A stretch of DNA of 64,000 bases, from assembly GCF_016901575.1 (NCBI RefSeq), contig NZ_JACJKQ010000003.1, positions 164,306 through 228,305 of the forward strand, in the 5' to 3' direction. Origin of the DNA: Enorma phocaeensis (GTDB lineage: Bacteria > Actinomycetota > Coriobacteriia > Coriobacteriales > Coriobacteriaceae). Shown piece after piece: positions 27,312 to 35,372 of the stretch. The number at the start of each line of letters is the position of its first letter. Position 1 is the first letter of the stretch. The translations under genes were made by a program, and so were the position numbers. A model generated the notes under the pieces. It was not told the DNA's origin. It saw nothing but the letters and a program-made list of their open reading frames with translations, and did no database searches.

Positions 27312-28352
27312 ATGACCGTTGAGAAAAAGGACCTTGACTGGGGCAACCTCGACTTTGGCTATCGTCCGACCGACTATAGCTACGTCGCGCACTGGAAGGA
27401 TGGCGCGTGGGACGAGGGCGCTCTGACCCCCGATCACACCATCACGCTGTCCGAGTGTGCCGGCATCTTCCATTATTGCCAGGAGGTGTTCGAGGGCCTC
27501 AAGGCGTATACCACCGAGGACGGCAGCATCGTGTGCTTCCGCCCCGACTTGAATGCCGACCGCATGTACACGTCGGCCGAACGCCTGGAGATGCCTCCGT
27601 TCCCGCGCGAGCGCTTCGTCGAGGCGGTCAAGCAGGTCGTTGCGGCAAATGCAGCCTGGGTTCCGCCGTTTGGCTCAGGCGCCACGCTCTACGTGCGTCC
27701 CTTCATGATCGGGTCGGGCGAGGTCATCGGCGTCGCGCCCGCTCCCGAGTACGAGTTCCATATCCTCGTGACCCCGGTCGGCCCCTACTTCAAGGGAGGC
27801 CTCAAGCCCATCAAGATCTGCATCGCGCAGTATGACCGCGCCGCGCCTCACGGCACGGGCAATATCAAGGCGGGCCTCAACTATGCCATGAGCCTGAAGC
27901 CGACCATGGACGCACATCGTGCCGGCTACGCCGAAAACCTCTATCTCGATTCTCAGTCGCGTACGTTTGTTGAGGAGACAGGTGGCGCAAACGTCCTGTT
28001 TGTCGACAAGGACGGCGTGTTGGTGGTGCCGCAGTCCGCGACCGATTCGATTCTGCCCTCCATCACGCGCCGCTCGCTGGTGCAGGTTGCCGAGGACCTT
28101 GGCATGACGGTGGTGCAGCGCCCCGTGAAGTGGGAGGAGGTCGTCGCAGGCACGTTCGTTGAGTGCGGCCTGTGCGGCACCGCCGCCGTGATCTCCCCGG
28201 TGGGCGAGATTCACGATGGCGACACCGTCGTCAGCTTCCCCGAGGGCCACGACGAGATGGGCCCTGTCATGACCAAGCTGCGCGAGACCCTCACCGGCAT
28301 CCAGGACGGCGCCGTCGAGGACAAGCACGGCTGGGTAGTCAAGATTGCCTAG
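27312..28352 (+). CDS. ilvE: Branched-chain amino acid aminotransferase
   Basis: A 346-residue PLP-dependent class IV aminotransferase of the eukaryotic-like/BCAT type, interconverting Leu/Ile/Val and their 2-oxo acids. Visible signatures are the GTGNIKAGLNY segment, in which Lys186 binds PLP, YCQEVFEGLKAY at the N-terminal side, the effector loop FVEETGGANVLFV, and ECGLCGTAAVISPVG near the C-terminus. ATG 27312 (MTVEKKDLDW) follows TGGAGA; a 12-residue upstream extension has no site. It is monocistronic: divergent from cysE, with a possible -10 (TACAAT at 27232) and a hairpin downstream. Confidence 0.95.
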   Translation: MTVEKKDLDWGNLDFGYRPTDYSYVAHWKDGAWDEGALTPDHTITLSECAGIFHYCQEVFEGLKAYTTEDGSIVCFRPDLNADRMYTSAERLEMPPFPRERFVEAVKQVVAANAAWVPPFGSGATLYVRPFMIGSGEVIGVAPAPEYEFHILVTPVGPYFKGGLKPIKICIAQYDRAAPHGTGNIKAGLNYAMSLKPTMDAHRAGYAENLYLDSQSRTFVEETGGANVLFVDKDGVLVVPQSATDSILPSITRRSLVQVAEDLGMTVVQRPVKWEEVVAGTFVECGLCGTAAVISPVGEIHDGDTVVSFPEGHDEMGPVMTKLRETLTGIQDGAVEDKHGWVVKIA

Positions 28353-28409
28353 GCTTGCAGCCGCCTTTTAAATGTAGGCGCGCTTGATGTTCAGCGTGCG
28401 TCAGAGCAA

Positions 28410-28456
28410 TGCCCTGTCCCAGAAGGGGATCGAAAGATTCCTTCGGGATGGGGCAT
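28410..28456 (+). terminator. Long hairpin downstream of ilvE
   Basis: ATGCCC...GTCCC.GAAGG pairs with CCTTC.GGGA..GGGCAT across a 10-12 base loop. The following bases (CGTCTTGTG) form a poor U tract. It is probably an ilvE transcript end. Confidence 0.5.
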
Positions 28457-28525
28457 CGTCTTGTGTCGAGCGGACGTGAACGTTGCGCCCCGCTCTTCAT
28501 GCCTTCATGTGCATATGGTTCTAGC

Positions 28526-28534
28526 TGGTATAAT
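28526..28534 (+). promoter_or_regulatory. Extended -10 promoter of the glycosyltransferase operon
   Basis: TGGTATAAT is a perfect consensus -10 with the TGN extension. The -35 (CATGTG) is poor, as is usual for this promoter class. It lies 42 bases upstream of the TTG start. Confidence 0.65.
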
Positions 28535-28575
28535 CGTCGCCTAATGATTGTGCACACAAGGGAGGAGAGGCTCCG

Positions 28576-29718
28576 TTGGACGGCATATCGGCAAGCATTG
28601 TGATTCCAGTCTACAACAGTGCAAGATACTTGGAGGGATGTCTTGCATCGGCGCTTGGCCAGACACGTGGCGACATCGAAGTCATCTGTGTCGATAATGG
28701 ATCCACGGATGAATCGCCCGACATTCTGGCTCGTATGGCGGCGCATGATGAACGGCTTGTGGTTCTGAGGGAGCGGCGGCCGGGCGTATCCTGTGCGCGC
28801 AATACCGGGATGGCCAGAGCGCGCGGTGACTACCTGCTTTTCATGGATTCGGATGATACGGTCGAGCCTACGCTGGTGGAGCGTTCTTTGAGTGCTGCTG
28901 AGGAGCGAGATGCTCAGCTGGTGATCTATTCGCTTGACGAATGTTACGAAGAGCCCCGTGTCTCGTTTCCGTGGCCTCGGTGCCCGCATGAGGAGTGCTA
29001 CGCATCGGCGTTTGCTACGCGCGACCTAGATTTTCCTGCCATGTTTGCTGTCACGCCCAATGTCTGGCGCATCGCTTTCAAGGCTTCATATATCAAGGAT
29101 TTGGACTTGGTCTATCCTGAGGAGCTGCGCTCGTCGGAGGACCTGGTGTTCGTCTATCGCGCCATGCTCCCGGCAACCCGTGTGACGCTGGTGCCCGAAG
29201 TGCTTTATCACTACCGCAAGGACAATGCGGGGAGCCTTACGCGAAACGACCGCCAGGCGGCGGGACTTGTCGCCCTGCAGATGATCTACGATGCCTTTGA
29301 AGGCGTTCATGGCGAGCGGTGGTTTCAGTATCAGTTTGTAAACCTGCTGTTGGACACTTTCGAATATCAGATGAAGACCTGCGCGACGAAGCGGGAGTAT
29401 ACGCGGCTGTTTGAAGGGTTTCAGCAGAATTGGCGGCAGTATGTATGGGATCGGAGCGAGTTGGTCGACGAGCGTTATCGACGTTTTTTTGGCCGTATGG
29501 ATAGCTTGGATCCGATGGACAATCTATTTGAGCAGCATCAGGACGCTGAACATAATGCCGAATTCTTCAGAATGTGGGATGGGGCTCATCGTGCGGCGGC
29601 GGAGCAGGCCGTTTCGAGGGAGCTTGAGGTTACAGACGAGCTGAATGGCATCAAGGCTTCCCGCTCGTGGCGCTTTGCTCGAGCGATTGCAGGCATTGCT
29701 GGGGTTTTTCATCGCTAA
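28576..29718 (+). CDS. Family 2 (GT-A) glycosyltransferase
   Basis: A 380-residue enzyme with the GT2 fold: IVIPVYNSARYLEGCLASAL, VDNGSTDES, the acceptor-side GVSCARNTGMARARG and the metal/nucleotide-binding DSDD (MDSDDTVEP). A C-terminal helical part ends in ASRSWRFARAIAGI. Such enzymes add sugars to cell-wall or capsule polymers at the inner face of the membrane. It starts at TTG 28576, chosen because GGAGGAGAGG lies just upstream and no ATG exists before the conserved fold. It forms a two-gene unit with the pyruvyl-transferase-like gene 24 bases downstream. The C-terminal SRSWR tail resembles that of the neighbour. Sugar specificity cannot be told. Confidence 0.9.
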   Translation: MDGISASIVIPVYNSARYLEGCLASALGQTRGDIEVICVDNGSTDESPDILARMAAHDERLVVLRERRPGVSCARNTGMARARGDYLLFMDSDDTVEPTLVERSLSAAEERDAQLVIYSLDECYEEPRVSFPWPRCPHEECYASAFATRDLDFPAMFAVTPNVWRIAFKASYIKDLDLVYPEELRSSEDLVFVYRAMLPATRVTLVPEVLYHYRKDNAGSLTRNDRQAAGLVALQMIYDAFEGVHGERWFQYQFVNLLLDTFEYQMKTCATKREYTRLFEGFQQNWRQYVWDRSELVDERYRRFFGRMDSLDPMDNLFEQHQDAEHNAEFFRMWDGAHRAAAEQAVSRELEVTDELNGIKASRSWRFARAIAGIAGVFHR

Positions 29719-29742
29719 AGACTGGGTCATGAAGGGGCGCAT

Positions 29743-31941
29743 ATGGTTGCACGAGTACTAGTAATCAGTGGCACTAGGCTATGGGATGGTAGCGCCGCGC
29801 GACGTATCGAGCGGGCTTTGCGCGGCCTTGGCCATGCCGTGCGCGTGGTGTCGGTTTGCGACGCGCGCTTCGACAGCATCTTTGATGCCGTTCGCCTCTG
29901 GATGGCGCCCGACCTGGTGTTCATTGATTCTTCGTGCGGGAATGCTGGTGAGATTGCGCGCTCTTTGGGCGTGCAGGTGTTTGGTTTTGGGGGGCGTGGC
30001 GACTCTGATGGTGGCTACATGGGCGCAAGCATACCCGTGTTCCAAGATGACTCCTATCGGTGCGCGACAACATCTCTGCCCACCGAAGGGCGTGAGACAG
30101 ATGTTTTGATTACGCAGGAGCCCACGGAAATGCGACAGAGGCTTCTTTCAAGTGCATGCGCAAATAAAAAGATGGTCTCTTTGGTTTCTGGTTATGGGGC
30201 GAGCGAAGTTAATCCATATGGGGGCGCCGGGGCCCATGAGGCCCGTTGTGCGAAGGTAGCGCTTCAATTTGACGGGGCTGACGCGCCCTCTCTTATTGAT
30301 GTTGCGCTCAGGATGGCAGAGGGGTGCCTAGTGCTTGGAGAGCAGTCTCTTGTTGAGAGGCTGGAGCTTGAGGGCCTGCCTCCTTGCATTCCAGCTTTTA
30401 GCGAGGCAAGCCTCAAGGAAGTACTCGACCGAACATGCGAAAACGCCGAATACCGTGAGAGGCTGATTGCACAGCAGCAGGCTTGGCTCGATGAGCTTCC
30501 GTGCATTGATTCGATGCTATCGGATCTGCTTGCAGGCTCCCTTTCAGGCGATGAGGGCTCCACGCGCGTCTGCCGCACGTCTCGGGCGAAGAACATTGTC
30601 GTGTATGGCTGGCTTGGGATGGATAATTTCGGGGACGATTTGCTGCTTCAGGTGGTGGCCGATCGAGTTCGAGAGCGTTTTCCAGAGTCGGTTATTCAGG
30701 TTATTGCGGGTAATGCACAGCGTGTTGAGGAGCTTTGTGGCTTTGAAGCGGTGGTCGCTGGTGATTATGCTGGGATGCGCCGTCTCATTTCTCAGGCAGA
30801 TGCCTTGATCTTTTGTGGTGGTCTCATTTTCGATGACCCCATGTCGACGACGGCCGGTGAAATCGAGCTTTTCATGGAGCCGTTTATCAATCCCGCATGT
30901 CAGGCGGCTGCTTGTCTCATGGCATGGCAGCATGGGGTGCCGGCGTTCTATCTTGGTGCGGGTCTTGGTCCGGTTGCCAAGCCGGCGACGCGCGAGGCGC
31001 TGCGATATATCGGCCTCGCCGGAGCGCGACTGCTTTTGCGCGATCAGGATAGCGTCGACCTCGCATTGAAGAGCGGGGTCCCCTCGGCCCAGGTTGGCGC
31101 CTATGCCGACCTTGTTCTTTCTGCGCATGACACGGTTGTGGAACGCGCGTCCGACGACCTTCCCGATGGGTTGCTCCCCGACAGGTACATTACCGTTGCT
31201 TTGCGCGACTGGCCCCTCAATCCAGCAGGATTCGAAGAGGCGCTCGCCGCGGAACTTGATCGGATTTCTGAACAGACAGGTCTTGCCGTTGCCTTTGTTC
31301 CTTTCGATCCCGACGATGTCCACATCCATCATCGCGTGGCTGAGCGCATGCGGGCCAAGATGGTGGTCGAGATTGCCTCCCGTCTCGCCATGCCCGAGAT
31401 GCTATCGGTGGTCAAGCATTCGGCAATGGCCGTTGCCATGCGCCTTCATTGCTCGATTCTTCATCATGTGCTGGGAAAGCCGGCAATTGGTCTCGACTAC
31501 AACGAAAAGGTCGGCTCGCATTTTCGAGAGATGGGGAGGGGCGCGTATCTCATCCCGCTTGATAGCGTGGCGGGAAGCCTGAGCACGGCGGCGCTCAGGG
31601 CCAGCGCCGACCCCGAGGTAACCCGGAGGCAGATCGAAGAGGGGCTTGCTTCGCTGACGCCTAAGGTCGAAGAGGCGTTCCAGGAGCTGTTTAGTGCCAT
31701 CGAGGGCTACGAACCCGCTCCACGTGAAACGGAAGTTTTCTATCCGAGGGCGCGCTCTCAGGCGGCTGTCGATCTTGAAGCCTCGCGTGCTCGCGAGCAG
31801 GCGCTGTCGGCGCGCGTCACGCAGCTTCAGGGGGAGCTCGATGCCGCGCGGGCCCGCATTTCCGATTTGGAACAATCAACAAGCTATCGGCTTGGGCATG
31901 CGCTGGTCAAGGTTCCCCACGCACTCTTCAGGGGCCGGTAA
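29743..31941 (+). CDS. Two-domain protein: GT-B/CgeB-like N-terminus and polysaccharide pyruvyl transferase
   Basis: A 732-residue protein. Residues 1 to about 265 resemble a GT-B/CgeB-like half (MVARVLVISGTRLWDGSAAR, APDLVFIDSS), though without confident catalytic residues. From about residue 285, NIVVYGWLGMDNFGDDLLLQ begins a CsaB-type pyruvyl transferase domain, with FCGGLIFDDP, FYLGAGLGPVAKP and the family's MRLHCSILHHVLGKPAIGLD. CsaB-type enzymes put ketal pyruvate on cell-wall polysaccharide, the ligand of SLH domains; the SLH protein at 673 may therefore use this product (inference). The C-terminus is a coiled coil ending in STSYRLGHALVKV, like the tail of the upstream glycosyltransferase. 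GAAGGGG precedes ATG 29743. A terminator follows at 31995. Confidence 0.82.
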   Translation: MVARVLVISGTRLWDGSAARRIERALRGLGHAVRVVSVCDARFDSIFDAVRLWMAPDLVFIDSSCGNAGEIARSLGVQVFGFGGRGDSDGGYMGASIPVFQDDSYRCATTSLPTEGRETDVLITQEPTEMRQRLLSSACANKKMVSLVSGYGASEVNPYGGAGAHEARCAKVALQFDGADAPSLIDVALRMAEGCLVLGEQSLVERLELEGLPPCIPAFSEASLKEVLDRTCENAEYRERLIAQQQAWLDELPCIDSMLSDLLAGSLSGDEGSTRVCRTSRAKNIVVYGWLGMDNFGDDLLLQVVADRVRERFPESVIQVIAGNAQRVEELCGFEAVVAGDYAGMRRLISQADALIFCGGLIFDDPMSTTAGEIELFMEPFINPACQAAACLMAWQHGVPAFYLGAGLGPVAKPATREALRYIGLAGARLLLRDQDSVDLALKSGVPSAQVGAYADLVLSAHDTVVERASDDLPDGLLPDRYITVALRDWPLNPAGFEEALAAELDRISEQTGLAVAFVPFDPDDVHIHHRVAERMRAKMVVEIASRLAMPEMLSVVKHSAMAVAMRLHCSILHHVLGKPAIGLDYNEKVGSHFREMGRGAYLIPLDSVAGSLSTAALRASADPEVTRRQIEEGLASLTPKVEEAFQELFSAIEGYEPAPRETEVFYPRARSQAAVDLEASRAREQALSARVTQLQGELDAARARISDLEQSTSYRLGHALVKVPHALFRGR

Positions 31942-31994
31942 GCAGATGTGCGAACTCCCATGGGGTTCTATTGCGTTAGAAAAGGTGGACATGA

Positions 31995-32046
31995 AAGAAG
32001 GCGCGGCGGAAACCCATAAGCGGGTGCCCGTCGCGCCTTCTTGCCG
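31995..32046 (+). terminator. Rho-independent terminator of the glycosyltransferase operon
   Basis: AAGAAGGCGCG (31995-32005) pairs perfectly with CGCGCCTTCTT (32032-32042), extended inward by CGG/CCG around an internal G-T pair. Confidence 0.75.
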
Positions 32047-32112
32047 AGTTTATGCAGTGGGCGAACAGAAGCTGCAGGTCGGTGCCGCTGCCATGGCAGA
32101 CGCGTAGAGCTG

Positions 32113-32664
32113 TTAGAACTTGACCTCGGGAACATCGCGCGCCGCTTCTGCTGCCTCAAAGCCGGTGCGCTCCTTGAACTGGAAGATGCCGGCAAAGATG
32201 TTTCCCGGGAAGGTCTGGATGGCGTTGTTGTAGTTGAGCACGCAGTCGTTGTAGCTCTGGCGCGCGTAGGAAATCTTGTTCTCGGTGTCCTCGAGCGTCG
32301 TTTGAAGCTGCATGAAGTTCGTGTTCGCCTTAAGGTCGGGATACGCCTCGGCGACAGCGAAGAGCTGGCGAAGCGCGCCGGTGAGCACGTTGTCGGCGGC
32401 CATCTTGTCTTCTGGCGTTGTCGCGGCGCTTACGGCATTGCGCGCGGATACGACCGCGTCGAGCGTCGCGCGCTCGTGTGCGGCATAGCCTTTGACGGTT
32501 TCCACCAGGTTGGGGATAAGGTCACCTCTACGCTGCAGCTGCGTGTCGATGTTCTGCCATGCGTTGTCGATGCGGTTGCGCAGCGTGACCATGTTGTTGT
32601 ACAGGCCCGCAATCGCGGCTCCGATGATAAAAATGACGACGATGACGATGATGACCGGAATCAT
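32113..32664 (-). CDS. lemA: LemA-family protein
   Basis: A 183-residue protein with one N-terminal membrane helix (MIPVIIVIVVIFIIGAAIAG) and a four-helix-bundle body carrying the LemA signature (LYNNMVTLRNRIDNAWQNID, LQRRGDLIPNLVETVKGYA, PDLKANTNFMQLQTTLEDTE, YNDCVLNYNNAIQTFPGNIF). The protein is anchored by its N-terminus with most of the chain outside. The molecular function of LemA proteins is not settled. GGAGAGG lies 2-8 bases before the ATG. It stands alone, convergent with the pyruvyl-transferase gene. No partner gene such as a TPM-domain or M48 peptidase gene is seen next to it. Confidence 0.93.
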   Translation of the reverse strand: MIPVIIVIVVIFIIGAAIAGLYNNMVTLRNRIDNAWQNIDTQLQRRGDLIPNLVETVKGYAAHERATLDAVVSARNAVSAATTPEDKMAADNVLTGALRQLFAVAEAYPDLKANTNFMQLQTTLEDTENKISYARQSYNDCVLNYNNAIQTFPGNIFAGIFQFKERTGFEAAEAARDVPEVKF

Positions 32665-32829
32665 GGCCTCTCCATTTCAAACGCTGCCCGGGGGCTTGTT
32701 GGTGACATCAGTATACCCAAGCTGCAGGAGGTCCGGCTACCATGTCCGTCCGCGCCGTCGCGGCGCCCCTCGCCGCACCGTCGCTACACAATGACCGAGC
32801 TTCGAGAGGGGGGGGGATTTCGCGTCGGC

Positions 32830-32919
32830 TGGCGGAGAGAGGGGGATTCGAACCCCCGGGACGCTCGCGCGCCCAACGGTTTTCAAGACCGCCGCATTCA
32901 ACCGCTCTGCCATCTCTCC
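32830..32919 (-). tRNA. tRNA-Ser (anticodon UGA), CCA encoded
   Basis: Read on the minus strand it starts GGAGAGATGGCAGAGCGGTT and ends CTCTCTCCG followed by CCA. It has a 7-bp acceptor stem GGAGAGA/TCTCTCC, discriminator G, anticodon loop CTTGAAA (anticodon TGA) and a long variable arm (GGGCGCGCGAGCGTCC) typical of serine tRNAs. The T arm is GGGGGTTCGAATCCCCC. Confidence 0.97.
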
Positions 32920-33000
32920 GTGTGGTAATGATAGCATCGAATCAAAGTTGCGGGACGCGTGAGGCGCCTGGGCTTCAGCATGTATGGAAGGGCGGCGGGA

Positions 33001-34914
33001 ATGAGGGGATATACAGCTCCGGCGTCAGGCACGGGGAGCGCTGCAGATCGCCTTGTTGACGAGGGCTTTATGCGCGAGGCGCTCGCCGAGGCCGATATCG
33101 CTGCGAGGGAGGGTGAAGTCCCCATCGGCGCCGTGGTCGTGTATGAAGGCAAGGTGATTGCTCGGGCCCACAATCGCCGAGAGCTCGACGAGGACCCGTC
33201 TGCGCACGCTGAGTTTTCGGCGATGCTCGAGGCTGCTCGCGCACTCGGTCGCTGGAGGCTATCTGGATGTACCGTATATGTCACGCTTGAGCCCTGCTGC
33301 ATGTGTGCCGGCCTCATGGTGAACGCCCGCATCGACCGCTGCGTGTATGGCGCTCGCGATTCAAAGGGCGGCGCCGTGGGAACGCTCTACAACCTTGCTG
33401 CCGACCCGCGACTCAACCACCGGTTTTCTGTGACCGCCGGGGTGCTCGAAGAGGAATGCGCCGAAGTGTTGCGGTCATTTTTTGGAACGCTGCGCAATCG
33501 GGCGACGGCAGGCGGGCAGGACGGTTCCGGCGCCTCGGCACCACCTGCCGAGGCGCCGCGTCGTCGCGGGGCCGCGGCTCCCGCATGCGGCTTTGCCTCT
33601 GGGCAAGATGGAGCAGACGCCTGCACGGCAAAGGCGGCTGCAGGCAAGGCCCGTGGGCGGGCTCAAGCTTTGGAGCGAGCTGTTGTCGGGCCGGGCGGCG
33701 TGCGTCCGCGCCGCGTGTTGGTCGCGCTCGACTCGTTCAAGGGCTCAGCGTCCAGCGAGCAGGCGAATGCCTGGCTTGCAGAAGGCCTGCATCGCGGGAA
33801 TCCAGAGCTAGCTGTGGAAACCTTGCCGGTGGGGGACGGCGGCGAAGGGACTGCCTCGGCCCTCGTATCGGCGCTTGGAGCCGAGCGGCGCGTTGTGCGG
33901 TGCCATGATCTTGCGGGACGAGAGGTGGAAGCGAGCTACCTGCTCTTTGACGAATCGGACGAGAGCGAGGCGGCGCAGGTCCTGGGAAACAATGCTGGCG
34001 GCTCGTCTGGGCGCGGCGCCTTTATCGAGATGGCGGAGGTCGCAGGCCTTGCGCTGTCGGACACGTCTGAATCCATGGCGCTCGCCGGGTCCACAAGGGG
34101 TGTGGGAGAGCTGCTGCTTGACGCGGTGGGGCAGGGGGCGTCCACGCTGTATCTCTGTCTTGGTGGAAGCGCTACAAGCGACGGCGGCTCGGGGATGCTT
34201 TCCGCCTTGGGGGCGCGACTGCTCAACGATGGCGGCGATCCCATACAGGGCGGCCTGCCAGGGTTTGTCGACGTGGCGCAGATCGACCTCGCGCCCGCCT
34301 TGCAGGCGCTTGCCCATGCCAGGCTGGTGGCGCTCTGCGACGTCACCAACCCATTGGTGGGACCGCGCGGCGCTATCAAGGTGTTTGGTGTGCAGAAGGG
34401 GCTTGCGCCCGACAGTCTGGACGAGCTTGACCGGCGCATGATTCGGTACGGCTCGCTGCTCGACGCGGCTGCCCGGCGGGTCGGCGACCCACAGTTTCGC
34501 TCCCTTCCCGGTGTTCCGGGCGCGGGCGCCGCGGGCGGTGTCGGCGCGGCGGTTCTTGCCCTTGGCGGGGCCGTCACCTCCGGAATCGACGCGGTGCTCG
34601 ACTTGGTCGGATTTGATGCGGCGGCTCGTGAGGCCGATGTCGTGATAACGGGCGAGGGGATGCTCGACGAGCAGAGCGCCGCGGGCAAGACCCCCGTCGG
34701 GGTCGCCCGCCGGGCTCGCGAGGGGGGACGCCCGACCATCGCCGTCGTCGGCGGGCGGGCGGAGTGCCTGGATGCCGTCTACCGCAGCGGAATCGACTTC
34801 GTGCTTCCCATCATTCGTCAGCCCATGCCGCTCAAAGAGGCGATGACGCCGGAGCAGACGCGCGCGAACCTCGTCTGTGCGGGCGAGACACTCGCCCGCC
34901 TGCTCTCCTGGTAG
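33001..34914 (+). CDS. Fusion: tRNA adenosine deaminase (TadA) + glycerate kinase
   Basis: About 637 residues in one uninterrupted frame. Residues 20-165 are TadA, which makes inosine at the wobble base of tRNA-Arg(ACG): zinc ligands His69 (SAHAEF, with catalytic Glu71), Cys99 and Cys102 (EPCCMC), plus VNARIDRCVYGARD. A low-complexity Ala/Gly/Arg linker spans about 167-236. Residues 238-637 are a full-length class II glycerate kinase (GckA/GlxK family): VLVALDSFKGSASSEQAN, PVGDGGEGTASALV, CLGGSATSDGGSGML, VVITGEGMLDEQSAAGKTP. I know of no functional link between the two activities. Start uncertain: a GTG at 32959, ATG 32980, ATG 33001 and ATG 33070 are in frame; 33001 keeps the usual TadA N-terminus. 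The 105-nt SRP RNA follows, echoing the tadA-SRP RNA order of Bacillus. Confidence 0.88.
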   Translation: MRGYTAPASGTGSAADRLVDEGFMREALAEADIAAREGEVPIGAVVVYEGKVIARAHNRRELDEDPSAHAEFSAMLEAARALGRWRLSGCTVYVTLEPCCMCAGLMVNARIDRCVYGARDSKGGAVGTLYNLAADPRLNHRFSVTAGVLEEECAEVLRSFFGTLRNRATAGGQDGSGASAPPAEAPRRRGAAAPACGFASGQDGADACTAKAAAGKARGRAQALERAVVGPGGVRPRRVLVALDSFKGSASSEQANAWLAEGLHRGNPELAVETLPVGDGGEGTASALVSALGAERRVVRCHDLAGREVEASYLLFDESDESEAAQVLGNNAGGSSGRGAFIEMAEVAGLALSDTSESMALAGSTRGVGELLLDAVGQGASTLYLCLGGSATSDGGSGMLSALGARLLNDGGDPIQGGLPGFVDVAQIDLAPALQALAHARLVALCDVTNPLVGPRGAIKVFGVQKGLAPDSLDELDRRMIRYGSLLDAAARRVGDPQFRSLPGVPGAGAAGGVGAAVLALGGAVTSGIDAVLDLVGFDAAAREADVVITGEGMLDEQSAAGKTPVGVARRAREGGRPTIAVVGGRAECLDAVYRSGIDFVLPIIRQPMPLKEAMTPEQTRANLVCAGETLARLLSW

Positions 34915-35034
34915 GAATGCTCACCCCTTTTGTCTCTTCGCGTTGGAGTTGCGCGAAAGGCGTGCACCCTCTCGACGCGCGGCGAAGAAGCGGGTAACAT
35001 ACAGGAAGTCGCTTGAGGCGACGTTCCGCGCCTT

Positions 35035-35139
35035 GTGCGTTCGATGGGTTCGGGTGACGATATGTTCCGAACCTGGTCAGGTCCGGGAGGAAGCAGCCAT
35101 AAGGAGCCTCTGACGGGCACCCGAATCCATCGAGAGCAC
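35035..35139 (+). ncRNA. ffs: Signal recognition particle RNA (small bacterial type)
   Basis: The SRP domain IV core is present: CCTGGTCAGGTCCGGGAGGA, then AGCAGCCATAAGGAGCCTCTGACGGG. The ends pair in a long helix (GTGC..TCGATGGGTTCGGGTG with CACCCGAATCCATCGA..GCAC). It is followed by GGGCGTTTTCTCTTT, a terminator-like U tract. This is the 4.5S-like form without an Alu domain. It follows the tadA-containing gene by 120 bases. A possible -10 (TAACAT) lies at 34995. Confidence 0.95.
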
Positions 35140-35372
35140 AGGGCGTTTTCTCTTTGATGGGGAGGCCGGCATACGTGCCGGAGAGAGGGGCGGCCCGCTC
35201 GGACGTGTCCCGCATGCGCCCCTGGCCCTGTGGCAGTGCTGCTTCTGCGGCCCGCCATAACGATTTCCATACCTTTACATTTGCCGCCGCCGCCGGGCGC
35301 TATCATGGACGGGATTCAAAGCTCCCCTCCGCCCGCCGCTTGCGTTTGGGCGAGACGTCATAAGGTCGTGCC

